Shown here: positions 39,757 to 48,884 of the stretch, in pieces | How the letters are laid out: each line of letters begins with the position of its first letter | Position numbering within the stretch: position 1 is the first letter of the stretch | Assembly: GCA_029225065.1 (NCBI GenBank) | Contig: JAQXVT010000041.1 | Location: 1-64,000, forward strand | DNA: 64,000 bases | Direction: 5' to 3' | Origin: Lachnospiraceae bacterium | GTDB taxonomy: Bacteria > Bacillota > Clostridia > Lachnospirales > Lachnospiraceae | Position numbers and translations under genes: made by a program | Notes under the pieces: model-generated | The model's input: only the letters and a program-made list of their open reading frames with translations | The model's database searches: none | Told to the model about the DNA's origin: nothing

Positions 39757-41817
39757 ATGCAGAGGGTGAAAAAACAAAAAGAAAATCTTGATTATGCCGC
39801 CTGTGCGCAGGCGATTTTCCAAAATGTCGGGGGCAGGGAGAATCTCAGGCGTGTGACGCACTGTGCGACGCGGCTGCGGCTTGTGACGGTGGATGATACG
39901 CGGGCGGATAAGAAGGCGCTGGAACAGATCGAAGGAGTAAAAGGCGTGTTCGTAAGCGGCGGACAGCTGCAGGTCATTATCGGTCAGGGCACCGTAAATA
40001 AAGTATTTGATGAGTTTTTAAAGGTCAGCGGAATGGATGATTCCGGGCAGGAGGAGGTCAAACGGGCCGGGAGGGAAAAACAGCCACCGTCCGTCAGCCG
40101 GGTACTTCAGGCGATCGGAGAGGTGTTTGTGCCGCTGCTTCCGGCAATCGTTTCTGCCGGGCTGATCTCCGGTATTGTAGAGCTGCTTGGAACGCTCAGC
40201 CCGGGATTTGCGGCGAGCGACTGGTATGCGATTCTGAATCTGTTTGCAAACACGGCGTTTCAGTTCCTTCCGGTGCTGATTGCAATCTCGGCGGCAGGTA
40301 TTTTTGGCGGTAATCGTTTTATGGCAGCGGTCATCGGATTGATTATGGTACATCCGGATCTGATCAACGCGTGGACGGCAGCCGGGATGGATGCATCGCA
40401 GATTCCACAGTGGCATGTGCTTGGGCTTACGATCCGTCAGGTTGGATATCAGGGACATGTGATTCCGATCCTGATTGTAATCTGGCTGATGAGCCGGATT
40501 GAAAAAATGCTGCACCGTCACGTGCCGGAGTCGGCAGATCTGTTTATCACACCGCTTTGCACGGTACTGCCGACGGCGTTTCTGGCGCTTGGCGTGATCG
40601 GACCGGTATTCGCATCGGCGGAATCGTATATGCTGGAGTTTGCACAGTGGCTGATCACAGTAGGCTACAGTGTCGGTTCAATGATCATGGGAGCCATTTA
40701 TCCGCTGACCGTAGTCTGTGGAATCCACCACATGTACAATGTGATCGAGGCCGGAATGCTGGCTGGCTATAACGGAGTAAACACATGGATGCCGATTGCG
40801 TCGGCGGCGAATTTCGCACAGGGCGCAGCCTGCCTGGCGGTCGGCCTGAAATCGAAAAATCCAAAAATGAAATCCGCAGCGATTCCGTCTGCATTTTCTG
40901 CAATGCTCGGCATCACAGAGCCGGCAATTTTCGGAATCAATCTGCGCCTGCTGCGGCCGTTTATCTGTGCGATGGCAGGCGGCGCGGTCGGTTCGCTGCT
41001 CGGCGCGTTTCTTCATATCGGCGCGACCTCTTACGGCGTGAGCGGTCTGCCGGGCTTTCTGATTACGCTGAGCTGTACCGGAGAATATGCACTGATGCTC
41101 GCGGTGACGTTTTTAGTGACCTTCGCGGCGACGTGGGTGACATGGAAGGAAGCACCGCAGGAAGAGACGGAAACCGGCGGTGAGGAAAACTCAGAAGAAA
41201 TTCGGTACGATGACAAGGGGGATCAAAAGAAGCATCCGTCAGAAGTAAAGCGTGACGAGGAAAACTCAGAAGAAACGGGCGGTGAGAGTGCAGAGCGCGA
41301 ACCAGGGAAAATGCAGGAAGCAGAGGAAGTGGCGCAGAAAGAGGCAGCGCAGGACTCGCAGCTGCATTTGTACTCGCCGCTGAGAGGCTATGCAATCCCT
41401 CTCTCTGAAATTCCGGATGAAACGTTTGCGAGCGGTATTCTCGGTCCGGGCGTCGGCGTCGAGCCGATCGGAACCGAAATCACGGCGCCGTGTGACGGAG
41501 AAATCTCTCTTGTGATGGGCAGCCATGCGGTGGGCATTACAGGAGTGGATGGCGCCTCTCTTCTGATTCATGTGGGGATTGATACAGTAAAAATGAACGG
41601 AGACGGATTTGAGGTGCTGGTAAAGCAGGGCGATCCGGTCAAAGCAGGTCAGCAGCTGCTGCGCTTTGATATCGAAAAAATCCGAACCGCCGGATTTTCT
41701 CCGGTGACGGTCATGGTGCTGACAAACGCGACTGATTACGCAGAGGTGCGCACGGAGCGGTTTGGTCTGGTAGAAAATACGGACTGTGTGCTTATGGCTG
41801 AGAAAAAAGACCTTTAA
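39757..41817 (+). CDS. PTS sugar transporter subunit IIBCA (beta-glucoside/sucrose class)
   Basis: IIB HCATRLRL, IIC GITEPAIFGINLRLLRPF, IIA VGVEPIGTEITAPCDGEISLV...LLIHVGIDTVKMNG. Confidence 0.9.
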   Translation: MQRVKKQKENLDYAACAQAIFQNVGGRENLRRVTHCATRLRLVTVDDTRADKKALEQIEGVKGVFVSGGQLQVIIGQGTVNKVFDEFLKVSGMDDSGQEEVKRAGREKQPPSVSRVLQAIGEVFVPLLPAIVSAGLISGIVELLGTLSPGFAASDWYAILNLFANTAFQFLPVLIAISAAGIFGGNRFMAAVIGLIMVHPDLINAWTAAGMDASQIPQWHVLGLTIRQVGYQGHVIPILIVIWLMSRIEKMLHRHVPESADLFITPLCTVLPTAFLALGVIGPVFASAESYMLEFAQWLITVGYSVGSMIMGAIYPLTVVCGIHHMYNVIEAGMLAGYNGVNTWMPIASAANFAQGAACLAVGLKSKNPKMKSAAIPSAFSAMLGITEPAIFGINLRLLRPFICAMAGGAVGSLLGAFLHIGATSYGVSGLPGFLITLSCTGEYALMLAVTFLVTFAATWVTWKEAPQEETETGGEENSEEIRYDDKGDQKKHPSEVKRDEENSEETGGESAEREPGKMQEAEEVAQKEAAQDSQLHLYSPLRGYAIPLSEIPDETFASGILGPGVGVEPIGTEITAPCDGEISLVMGSHAVGITGVDGASLLIHVGIDTVKMNGDGFEVLVKQGDPVKAGQQLLRFDIEKIRTAGFSPVTVMVLTNATDYAEVRTERFGLVENTDCVLMAEKKDL

Positions 41818-41851
41818 AGAAAATAAAAGTATTATACGAGGAGACGAAACA

Positions 41852-42535
41852 ATGAATGAGGAAGAATTGCGAAAAAAAATCGGCCGCGAGGAGCAACTGG
41901 AAAAGATCGATAAATATCGAATTTTAAATACAATCGCAAAAAAAGGACAGATCCTTTTTACCGGTTCTTCCCTGATGGAGCAGTTTCCGGTCGCGGAGCT
42001 TTTGGAGGATGCCGGAATCGACGCAGTGATCTACAACCGAGGTGTCAGCGGATTTACGACCGATGACATGCTGCAGTTTATGGACGAGCAGATCTTTGGA
42101 ACCGAACCGTCCGAAATCTATATTAATATAGGAACAAACGACATTGCCAATCCGGAAAATACCTTCGAGGAGAATCTTCAGAAGACACTCACAAACTATG
42201 AAAACATCCTGACGCAGATTAAAACGCGGCTGCCGCAGACACGGGTGCGGATGATGGCCTATTATCCGGTGAATGAGACCGACAAAATCCCGGCTGGCGG
42301 CGATCCGAAGGCGATGTTCGGCAACCGCAACAACCGCAATCTTCCGATCGCAAACGAGGCGGTCAGAAAGCTTGCGGAAAAAATGGGTTATGAGTACATC
42401 GACGTGAACGAAGGACTGACAGATGCGCGCGGCATGCTGAAAGCAGAGTTCACGGTCGAGGGAATTCATATGTACGCGAACGGATACCGCGTGGTGATGC
42501 AGAACTTAAGACCGTATCTGCTGGCAAAAAAATAA
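41852..42535 (+). CDS. SGNH/GDSL hydrolase
   Basis: ILFTGSSLMEQFP, INIGTNDIAN, VEGIHMYANGY. Confidence 0.85.
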   Translation: MNEEELRKKIGREEQLEKIDKYRILNTIAKKGQILFTGSSLMEQFPVAELLEDAGIDAVIYNRGVSGFTTDDMLQFMDEQIFGTEPSEIYINIGTNDIANPENTFEENLQKTLTNYENILTQIKTRLPQTRVRMMAYYPVNETDKIPAGGDPKAMFGNRNNRNLPIANEAVRKLAEKMGYEYIDVNEGLTDARGMLKAEFTVEGIHMYANGYRVVMQNLRPYLLAKK

Positions 42536-42572
42536 CCGGGTCAGGACTTTCCTGCGGAGCTGGAATTTTATA

Positions 42573-43196
42573 TTATATTTTGCAGCGGTTTATTTCGTCC
42601 ACGATCTGGTCCATCTGAAAATTCATAATATAAAAAATTGTTTCATAATGTGCGTAAGAAAGCGCGTTTGCATGAAACAGCACCGTAAGCTGCGGCGGAA
42701 ATTCTTCATCTGCTTCATAGAATTTCAGCCGCATTTTTAAATCTGCAAAAACGGTAAATTCATAGCCAATGTCGCCGATCGGCACGCGTGTCCCGTGCAG
42801 CGCTTCACAGGCGCGGCAAAACGCATCAGTATCCTTCTCAAACGCTGCGGCATAGTTGCCAAAGGTGCCGGCAGTGGAGACACCTGCGCTGGCCGGTTTA
42901 CCATCGAGGCTGTTTACCGGGGCAAATTCCGACTTGACCTGTGGGCGGTTTTTTGGATAGCAGAGCAGATCAAAGATGGACAGCACCTCCTCAAAGCCGG
43001 CTTCTTCACCGGTTTCCTGTCGAAAAACGCTTCCGCTTTTGCGGTCAATGCGGTAATCCTGTCCGAAGAAGGTAACATATAGGGACTGGTCGTCCGTGGG
43101 CAGCTTCCAGCGGGCGGCAAGCACCTGCTGATCAAAGTTCAGAAAATAAGTTTTCGCCTGATCGCGCATGATCAGGTAGTTGTTTGTTCGCTTCAT
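42573..43196 (-). CDS. DUF3786-like protein
   Basis: Sequence resembles DUF3786 (YxxFFGQDYRID...LSYAHYETIFYIMNFQMDQIVDEI). Confidence 0.5.
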   Translation of the reverse strand: MKRTNNYLIMRDQAKTYFLNFDQQVLAARWKLPTDDQSLYVTFFGQDYRIDRKSGSVFRQETGEEAGFEEVLSIFDLLCYPKNRPQVKSEFAPVNSLDGKPASAGVSTAGTFGNYAAAFEKDTDAFCRACEALHGTRVPIGDIGYEFTVFADLKMRLKFYEADEEFPPQLTVLFHANALSYAHYETIFYIMNFQMDQIVDEINRCKI

Positions 43197-43251
43197 GGTA
43201 AAGGTTCCTTTCATGGCTTGCGCTCCCGCTTAAATCTTCGATTCTGAAGAA

Positions 43252-43272
43252 TAGCGGATATCCGCGTTGATT
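43252..43272. repeat. REP-like hairpin remnant
   Basis: tagcggatatccgcgttgatt. Confidence 0.35.
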
Positions 43273-43389
43273 CTTTTGCACCTGATATCATTTCTATTAT
43301 AGAAGGAGCAGAAACATTTTGTAAAGGAAAACAAAAGACACAGAAAATAGGGGAGGTTTTGCTATCAGAAAAACCGATATCTAGTATGC

Positions 43390-43419
43390 TTGACTTGAAC
43401 AGTTCAGGTAGGTTATCAT
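43390..43419 (+). promoter_or_regulatory. MerR-like promoter with dyad in an 18-bp spacer
   Basis: TTGACT-TGAACAGTTCAGGTAGGT(18)-TATCAT; dyad ACTTGAAC-A-GTTCAGGT. Confidence 0.45.
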
Positions 43420-43491
43420 TTGACGAAAGTCCTAGAAAAATACTGGGAATTATATGTAAAAATCAGCAAAAGACAAGGGGGATTTGTCAGA

Positions 43492-44298
43492 ATGAAAACG
43501 ACACAGGAAAAATATAATGATTTAAAAGAATATCTCCGCTCGCTTGGCAGCGTTGCGGTTGCATTTTCAAGCGGCGTGGATTCCACATTTCTGCTGCGCG
43601 TGGCGCATGACGTGCTGGGAGATCGGGCGATTGCGGTGACAGCAGTGTCCTGCTCTTTCCCGGAGCGCGAGCGGAAGGAAGCACAGAAATTCTGCGAGGA
43701 GAATCACATCAAACAGGTACTGTGCCAGTCAGAAGAGCTTGATATCGATGGATTTCGAAGCAATCCGAAGAACCGCTGTTACCTCTGCAAGCACGAACTG
43801 TTTGAGAAGATTTTAAAGATCGCAGAGGAAAACGGAATTGCAGCCGTAGCAGAGGGCTCAAATATGGATGACAACGGCGACTATCGTCCGGGACTGATGG
43901 CAGTCAAAGAGCTTGGCATCAAGAGTCCGCTGCGCCATGCAGAGCTGACCAAGGCAGAGATCCGCGAGCTGTCCAAAGAGCTTGGCCTTTCGACCTGGGA
44001 TAAGCAGTCCTTTGCCTGTCTGGCTTCCCGTTTTGTTTACGGGGAAACGATCAATGAGAAAAAGCTTGGCATGGTCGACAAGGCAGAACAGCTGCTGCTT
44101 GATCTCGGATTTCATCAGGTGCGCGTGCGCATCCACGGAGAGATGGCGCGGATCGAGCTGCTGCCGTCAGAGTTCGGCAAATTCATGGAAGAATCCTGCC
44201 GGACAAAAGTGTATGATTATCTGAAGAAGCTTGGGTTCACCTATGTGACGCTTGATCTGGGCGGATATCGTACCGGAAGCATGAATGAGACATTATAA
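43492..44298 (+). CDS. larE: ATP-dependent sulfur transferase LarE
   Basis: VAVAFSSGVDSTFLL PP-loop; NPKNRCYLCKHELF; STWDKQSFACLASRFVYGE. Confidence 0.9.
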   Translation: MKTTQEKYNDLKEYLRSLGSVAVAFSSGVDSTFLLRVAHDVLGDRAIAVTAVSCSFPERERKEAQKFCEENHIKQVLCQSEELDIDGFRSNPKNRCYLCKHELFEKILKIAEENGIAAVAEGSNMDDNGDYRPGLMAVKELGIKSPLRHAELTKAEIRELSKELGLSTWDKQSFACLASRFVYGETINEKKLGMVDKAEQLLLDLGFHQVRVRIHGEMARIELLPSEFGKFMEESCRTKVYDYLKKLGFTYVTLDLGGYRTGSMNETL

Positions 44299-44400
44299 GT
44301 AATCACCCGGAGCAGATTGCGTAAGAAGCTTTGGACCGCCTTGCTGTCGGGCCAAAAGAGAACAGACCGGGACCAAAGTGAATAGAGAAAAACACAAAAA

Positions 44401-44450
44401 AACTGACCGGAGGCTGCAAAAGCGCAGCTTCTGGTCAGCTTTGTTTTTTT
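44401..44450. terminator. Convergent terminator between larE and ttcA-like gene
   Basis: ctgaccggaggctgc-aaaa-gcgcagcttctggtcag. Confidence 0.7.
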
Positions 44451-45663
44451 AGTCAAACTCGACCTTTCCGAGCTCTTCGTAGTTGTCCAGGAAGGAATGG
44501 CGGACACCGTATTGCTTGTATCCGATGACCGTATCGATGTTGACATTTTCCATACTTCGGAAGATGTTTCCCTCGACGTAAGGATTTGTCTTTTTCAGTT
44601 CGGCAATCATTTTTTTGACTTCCATGCGCTTGGAGACGCTGGAACCGTCCGGGCGGCAGGTCGTACAGGTGTCGGTGAAGCGGCAGGCGCACTGGATGAA
44701 GCGCAGCTCATTGTAATCTCTCCAGTGAATGATGTCTTCCTCACGGATGAGGTACATCGGCCGGATCAGCTCCATGCCGCCAAAATGAATGCTGTGAAGC
44801 TTCGGCATCATGGCCTGGATCTGACCGGCATAGAGCATGCCCATCAGATTCGTCTCGATCACGTCGTCGTAGTGATGACCGAGCGCGATCTTGTTGCAGC
44901 CAAGCTCCTGTGCTTTTTTATAAAGATAGCCGCGGCGCATGCGGGCACACAGATAGCACGGGGATTTGTCCACATTGTAGACGGCTTCAAAGATCTGAGT
45001 CTCGAAGATCGTGAACGGAATGCCGAGCGTATGGGCATTCTGTTCGATAATCAGGCGGTTTTCATGGTTGTAGCCCGGGTCCATGACAAGGAACACAAGC
45101 TCAAACGGAAATTTATTGTGGCGCTTCAGCTCCTGGAAGAGCTTTGCCATCAGCATGGAATCCTTTCCGCCGGAGATGCACACGGCGATTTTATCGTTCG
45201 GCTCGACAAGCTGGTACTCACAGACCGCCTTTGCAAAACGGGAAAACAGCACTCTGCGAAATTTGCGTCGGATGCTGTCCTCAATCTGCTGTTGGCGGGA
45301 AAGACGGTAGGCTTCACCGTCATCCGATGACTGAAGCTCTTTTTCCTTTTTCATGGAAAAGAGAAGCCAGCCATTGTAGCCGTCCTTCAGGCTGCGCGCG
45401 TTCAGGCCGCGCTCCTGAAGCTGGGAAGCAAGCTCCAGACTGAAAATACCCCGTGAGCAGCAGAGAACAATACATTTTGGCAGAGCCGCGCCCGCAAGCA
45501 GCCCCTCAGCCCATTTCAGCACATCTTCCTGCGGCACGTGAAGCGCCCCCGGAATCATGCCGTAAGAAATGCTTGCTTGGTCACGAATATCGACGAGCAG
45601 GCGGTCACTCTCCGGCAGTTTGGAGAACTCCTCCTGCGAAATTTCAAATGATAAGTCAGACAT
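44449..45663 (-). CDS. Rhodanese domain fused to TtcA-like PP-loop ATPase
   Basis: N-terminal LLVDIRDQASISYGMIPGALHVP...IVLCCSRGIFSLELA; C-terminal AVCISGGKDSMLMAKL, PCYLCARMRRG, CRFTDTCTTCRP. Confidence 0.88.
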   Translation of the reverse strand: MSDLSFEISQEEFSKLPESDRLLVDIRDQASISYGMIPGALHVPQEDVLKWAEGLLAGAALPKCIVLCCSRGIFSLELASQLQERGLNARSLKDGYNGWLLFSMKKEKELQSSDDGEAYRLSRQQQIEDSIRRKFRRVLFSRFAKAVCEYQLVEPNDKIAVCISGGKDSMLMAKLFQELKRHNKFPFELVFLVMDPGYNHENRLIIEQNAHTLGIPFTIFETQIFEAVYNVDKSPCYLCARMRRGYLYKKAQELGCNKIALGHHYDDVIETNLMGMLYAGQIQAMMPKLHSIHFGGMELIRPMYLIREEDIIHWRDYNELRFIQCACRFTDTCTTCRPDGSSVSKRMEVKKMIAELKKTNPYVEGNIFRSMENVNIDTVIGYKQYGVRHSFLDNYEELGKVEFD

Positions 45664-45742
45664 AAAAAAATCCTCCGAAAAATTTACCTTTTGTCCCACA
45701 TCATAACATTTTGGTGGTCGGTTGTAAAGAATATGCGGCCAT

Positions 45743-45766
45743 GGCGGATTACAAATGTCCGCTTTA
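45743..45766. repeat. REP-like hairpin repeat
   Basis: ggcggattacaaatgtccgcttta. Confidence 0.45.
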
Positions 45767-46252
45767 TGTTACTGTTTGTAACAGGCGGTAAAGAGGATAT
45801 TCGTTTTGATGTCTGTGTTCAAAATGCTATACAGGCAGATTGCATCCGGAACAGATATTATTATATAGAAGAAACACAAATCCACACAGGGTGGCAGAGG
45901 GCAGAAAAAGTCTTTTGCTGTTTCTTTATTTTACGGAAGCATCCTGGAAATAAGAAATAAAGGCACTGCGCATGGATCACACTGCAGCGAAACGAAAAAT
46001 GTAACAATACATCAGAAAAACATGTAGCAACTGCCTGAATTTTATGAACAGAAAATGAACCCCCACTCATTTTCAACCTGAAATTTCCTGAAAATTTTGA
46101 ATTTCCCTGAATTGTATATTCAAAACACAAAAAAACGAAGGCTTTTTCAGTCTGAATTCAATCGTCAAAACACCCGAAAAATCACCACAGTCCTTGTGTA
46201 TGTTGATTTTCTACAAAAATCACCCCCCTAAATTTGTACATGCTGCCAAAAA

Positions 46253-46338
46253 TGAATCGATTCAAAGAAAAAACGCATAGGCAGGTTGACAGCCTGGAAG
46301 AAACGTGCTAATATCCAATTATCAAATGAAACGATTCA
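46253..46338 (+). promoter_or_regulatory. Promoter flanked by two LacI-type operators
   Basis: TGAATCGATTCA 46253-46264; TTGACA 46286-N17-TAATAT 46309; TGAAACGATTCA 46327-46338. Confidence 0.65.
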
Positions 46339-46603
46339 TTTTCGAAAAGCAATAGACAAGTTGCATAGAAATTATGATTTATTTCTGAAGATGAATAAAG
46401 TTTCAGGCAGGAAGTTCCAGGTAATTCAACGAAGAGCTTACTGATAAGATAAGCATCAAGGAGGGAACAGCGTACAGGTTCCCGGAGGACATAATTTATG
46501 TACGGTTCGCAGAGAACATCGGCCGGGTTCACTGCGTGAAAGATCCGGAGACGGATCGGGAGTAAAAAATGAAAAGACACCAAAATATGGAGGAAAGCGC
46601 AAA

Positions 46604-47869
46604 ATGAAAAAGAGTGTTTCTTTTGTAATGGCTGCACTTATGGCAGCATCTCTTGCAACCACAGGTTCTATGACCGTTCTCGCTGACGGCGATGTTTCCA
46701 TCACAGTATTCAACTCTAAGATGGAGATCCAGACTCAGCTTGAGGAAGCAGCAGCAGAGTATTCTGAAGAGACTGGTGTAAACGTAGAGGTTTATTACTC
46801 CAGCGATACAGTAACTGCTCATATGGCAACAAGATACGCTTCCAACGACCCGTATACACTGAGCATGGTTGATGCAAAGGATATCTACTCTCTGGCAGAG
46901 GAGCACGCAGTAGACTTAAGCGATCAGGACTGGGTAAAGGATACAACACAGGCAATCAGCATCGGCGATAAGGTTTACGGCTTCCCGGTTTGCATCGAGG
47001 CACGTGGTATTATCTACAATGCAGACGCAATCAAGAACATCACAGGTGAGGATTTCGATCCGTCCAAGTACCAGACACTGGATTCCTTCAAGGAACTGCT
47101 GGATCAGCTGGTAGCAGGCGGCATGGAGTCTCCGACAGGTATCATGAAAGAGGACTGGTCCCTGGCAGCTCATTACCTTGGAGAGGTATTTGAGGAGCAG
47201 GATGACACAGACGCTTACCTTGCAGCTCTTCAGGCTGGCGAGGGAGACCTGATCAACAACGAGAAATTCAACTCTCTGATGGATACTTTCGATGTACTGA
47301 TGGAGTACAACTACGCAAAGGATTCTGCAATCGCTGCAGAGCGTGAGGTTACTGAGCAGAAGCTGGCTGAAGGCGAGATCGCATTCATGTTCGGCGGCAA
47401 CTGGGACTGGGCAGTTATCAATGCATATGATTATACAGAGAACATGGGCATGATGCCGGTTCCGCAGAATACAGATGACGGAACAAACACCAAGCTTGTA
47501 GGCGGCGGTTCCAAATTCTTCTTCATTGACAACTCTGATGTAACAACAGACGAGCAGCGTCAGGCAGCAAAAGACTTCCTGAACTGGCTGGTATATGACG
47601 AGGCAGGTCAGGACCTGATCGTTAACAAGTGTGCACTTGTTCCGGCTTACTCCAACATCACTCTTCCGGTAGCTGATCCGCTCGGAGCATCTGTAAAAGA
47701 GTTCACAGACGCTGATATGCTGATCCCGAACTACAACTACATGCCGGATGATGAGTATTCCATCCTTGGTGCTTCCATGCAGAAGTATCTTGCAGGACAG
47801 ATCGACCGCGCAGGCTTTGCAGGCGAGATCGAGGATTACTGGAAGACAGCAACTCTGGTAGAGCACTAA
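46604..47869 (+). CDS. CUT1-type sugar ABC transporter substrate-binding protein
   Basis: Signal peptide, SBP_bac_1-like fold signatures; followed by two permeases. Confidence 0.9.
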   Translation: MKKSVSFVMAALMAASLATTGSMTVLADGDVSITVFNSKMEIQTQLEEAAAEYSEETGVNVEVYYSSDTVTAHMATRYASNDPYTLSMVDAKDIYSLAEEHAVDLSDQDWVKDTTQAISIGDKVYGFPVCIEARGIIYNADAIKNITGEDFDPSKYQTLDSFKELLDQLVAGGMESPTGIMKEDWSLAAHYLGEVFEEQDDTDAYLAALQAGEGDLINNEKFNSLMDTFDVLMEYNYAKDSAIAAEREVTEQKLAEGEIAFMFGGNWDWAVINAYDYTENMGMMPVPQNTDDGTNTKLVGGGSKFFFIDNSDVTTDEQRQAAKDFLNWLVYDEAGQDLIVNKCALVPAYSNITLPVADPLGASVKEFTDADMLIPNYNYMPDDEYSILGASMQKYLAGQIDRAGFAGEIEDYWKTATLVEH

Positions 47870-47938
47870 AATTTACCTGATACAGCAGAACCCGACGGTC
47901 GCTCCCACAGCGGGGCGGCAGCCGTTCTGAACTTCCTG

Positions 47939-47974
47939 CAGCCATACGCACTCGCAGGCGGAGGCGTATGGCTG
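47939..47974 (+). promoter_or_regulatory. Intercistronic stem-loop
   Basis: cagccatacgc-N14-gcgtatggctg 11-bp perfect stem between SBP and permease. Confidence 0.6.
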
Positions 47975-48002
47975 AAACTTTGTTATAGGGGGATGAGTAA
48001 TC

Positions 48003-48884
48003 ATGAAAAAAAATACGACGTCCTATAAGGTAAAACAGTACCTTATGTTCGCAGGACCGGCTACCATCCTGTTCTGTGCAGTCGTAATTCTCCCGTTTGT
48101 TTACGGTCTGTATCTGACTTTTACAAGCTGGGATGGCATTTCAACGACAAAACCTTTCGTGGGAATTTCTAACTATATTGCGGCATTTCAGGACACTGCT
48201 TACTGGCAGGCAATGGGAAGAACGGTAATCTACTCTGTGATTTCCGTAATTCTTGTAAATATTGTGGCATTCCTGCTGGCTTACATGGTAACAAGCGGTA
48301 TCAAAGGACAGAACTTCTTCCGTGCAGGCTTCTTCGTTCCGAACCTGATCGGAGGTATCGTTCTTGGTTACGTATGGAAATTCGTATTTAACCGTGCACT
48401 CGTTGCAATCGGTCAGTCTCTTTCCATCGGAGCACTTTCTACTTCCTGGCTTGCTACAACAAGCGGAGCAATGTTCTGCCTGATTCTTGTATCAGTATGG
48501 CAGTATGCCGGTTATATGATGCTGATCTACGTGGCAGGTTTTATGAGCGTTTCCAAGAGCCTTATGGAGGCAGCACAGATTGATGGATGTACACAGAGTC
48601 AGGCTACAATCAATGTAACGATTCCGCTGATGCGTTCTTCTTTCGTACAGTGTCTGTTCCTGACCATCACACGCTGCTTCATGGTTTACGATGTAAACCT
48701 TTCTCTTACAAAAGGAGAACCGTTCAATTCTTCTGTTATGGCGGCAATGCACGTATACAATCAGGCATTTACTTATAAAAATTACGGAACCGGTCAGGCA
48801 GAGGCACTTATCCTGTTTGTTGTCTGCGCGATCGTAGGTGTAACACAGGTTTACATCGGTAAGAAAGGGGAGGTGGCAGCATAA
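48003..48884 (+). CDS. Sugar ABC transporter permease
   Basis: MalF/UgpA-like; EAAQIDGCTQSQATINVTIPLMRS. Confidence 0.92.
   Translation: MKKNTTSYKVKQYLMFAGPATILFCAVVILPFVYGLYLTFTSWDGISTTKPFVGISNYIAAFQDTAYWQAMGRTVIYSVISVILVNIVAFLLAYMVTSGIKGQNFFRAGFFVPNLIGGIVLGYVWKFVFNRALVAIGQSLSIGALSTSWLATTSGAMFCLILVSVWQYAGYMMLIYVAGFMSVSKSLMEAAQIDGCTQSQATINVTIPLMRSSFVQCLFLTITRCFMVYDVNLSLTKGEPFNSSVMAAMHVYNQAFTYKNYGTGQAEALILFVVCAIVGVTQVYIGKKGEVAA

Noticed and set aside
44497-45330. 277-aa plus-strand ORF
   Set aside because: Antisense to the rhodanese-TtcA fusion.
46916-47866. 316-aa minus-strand ORF
   Set aside because: Antisense to the sugar-binding protein; no recognisable domain.
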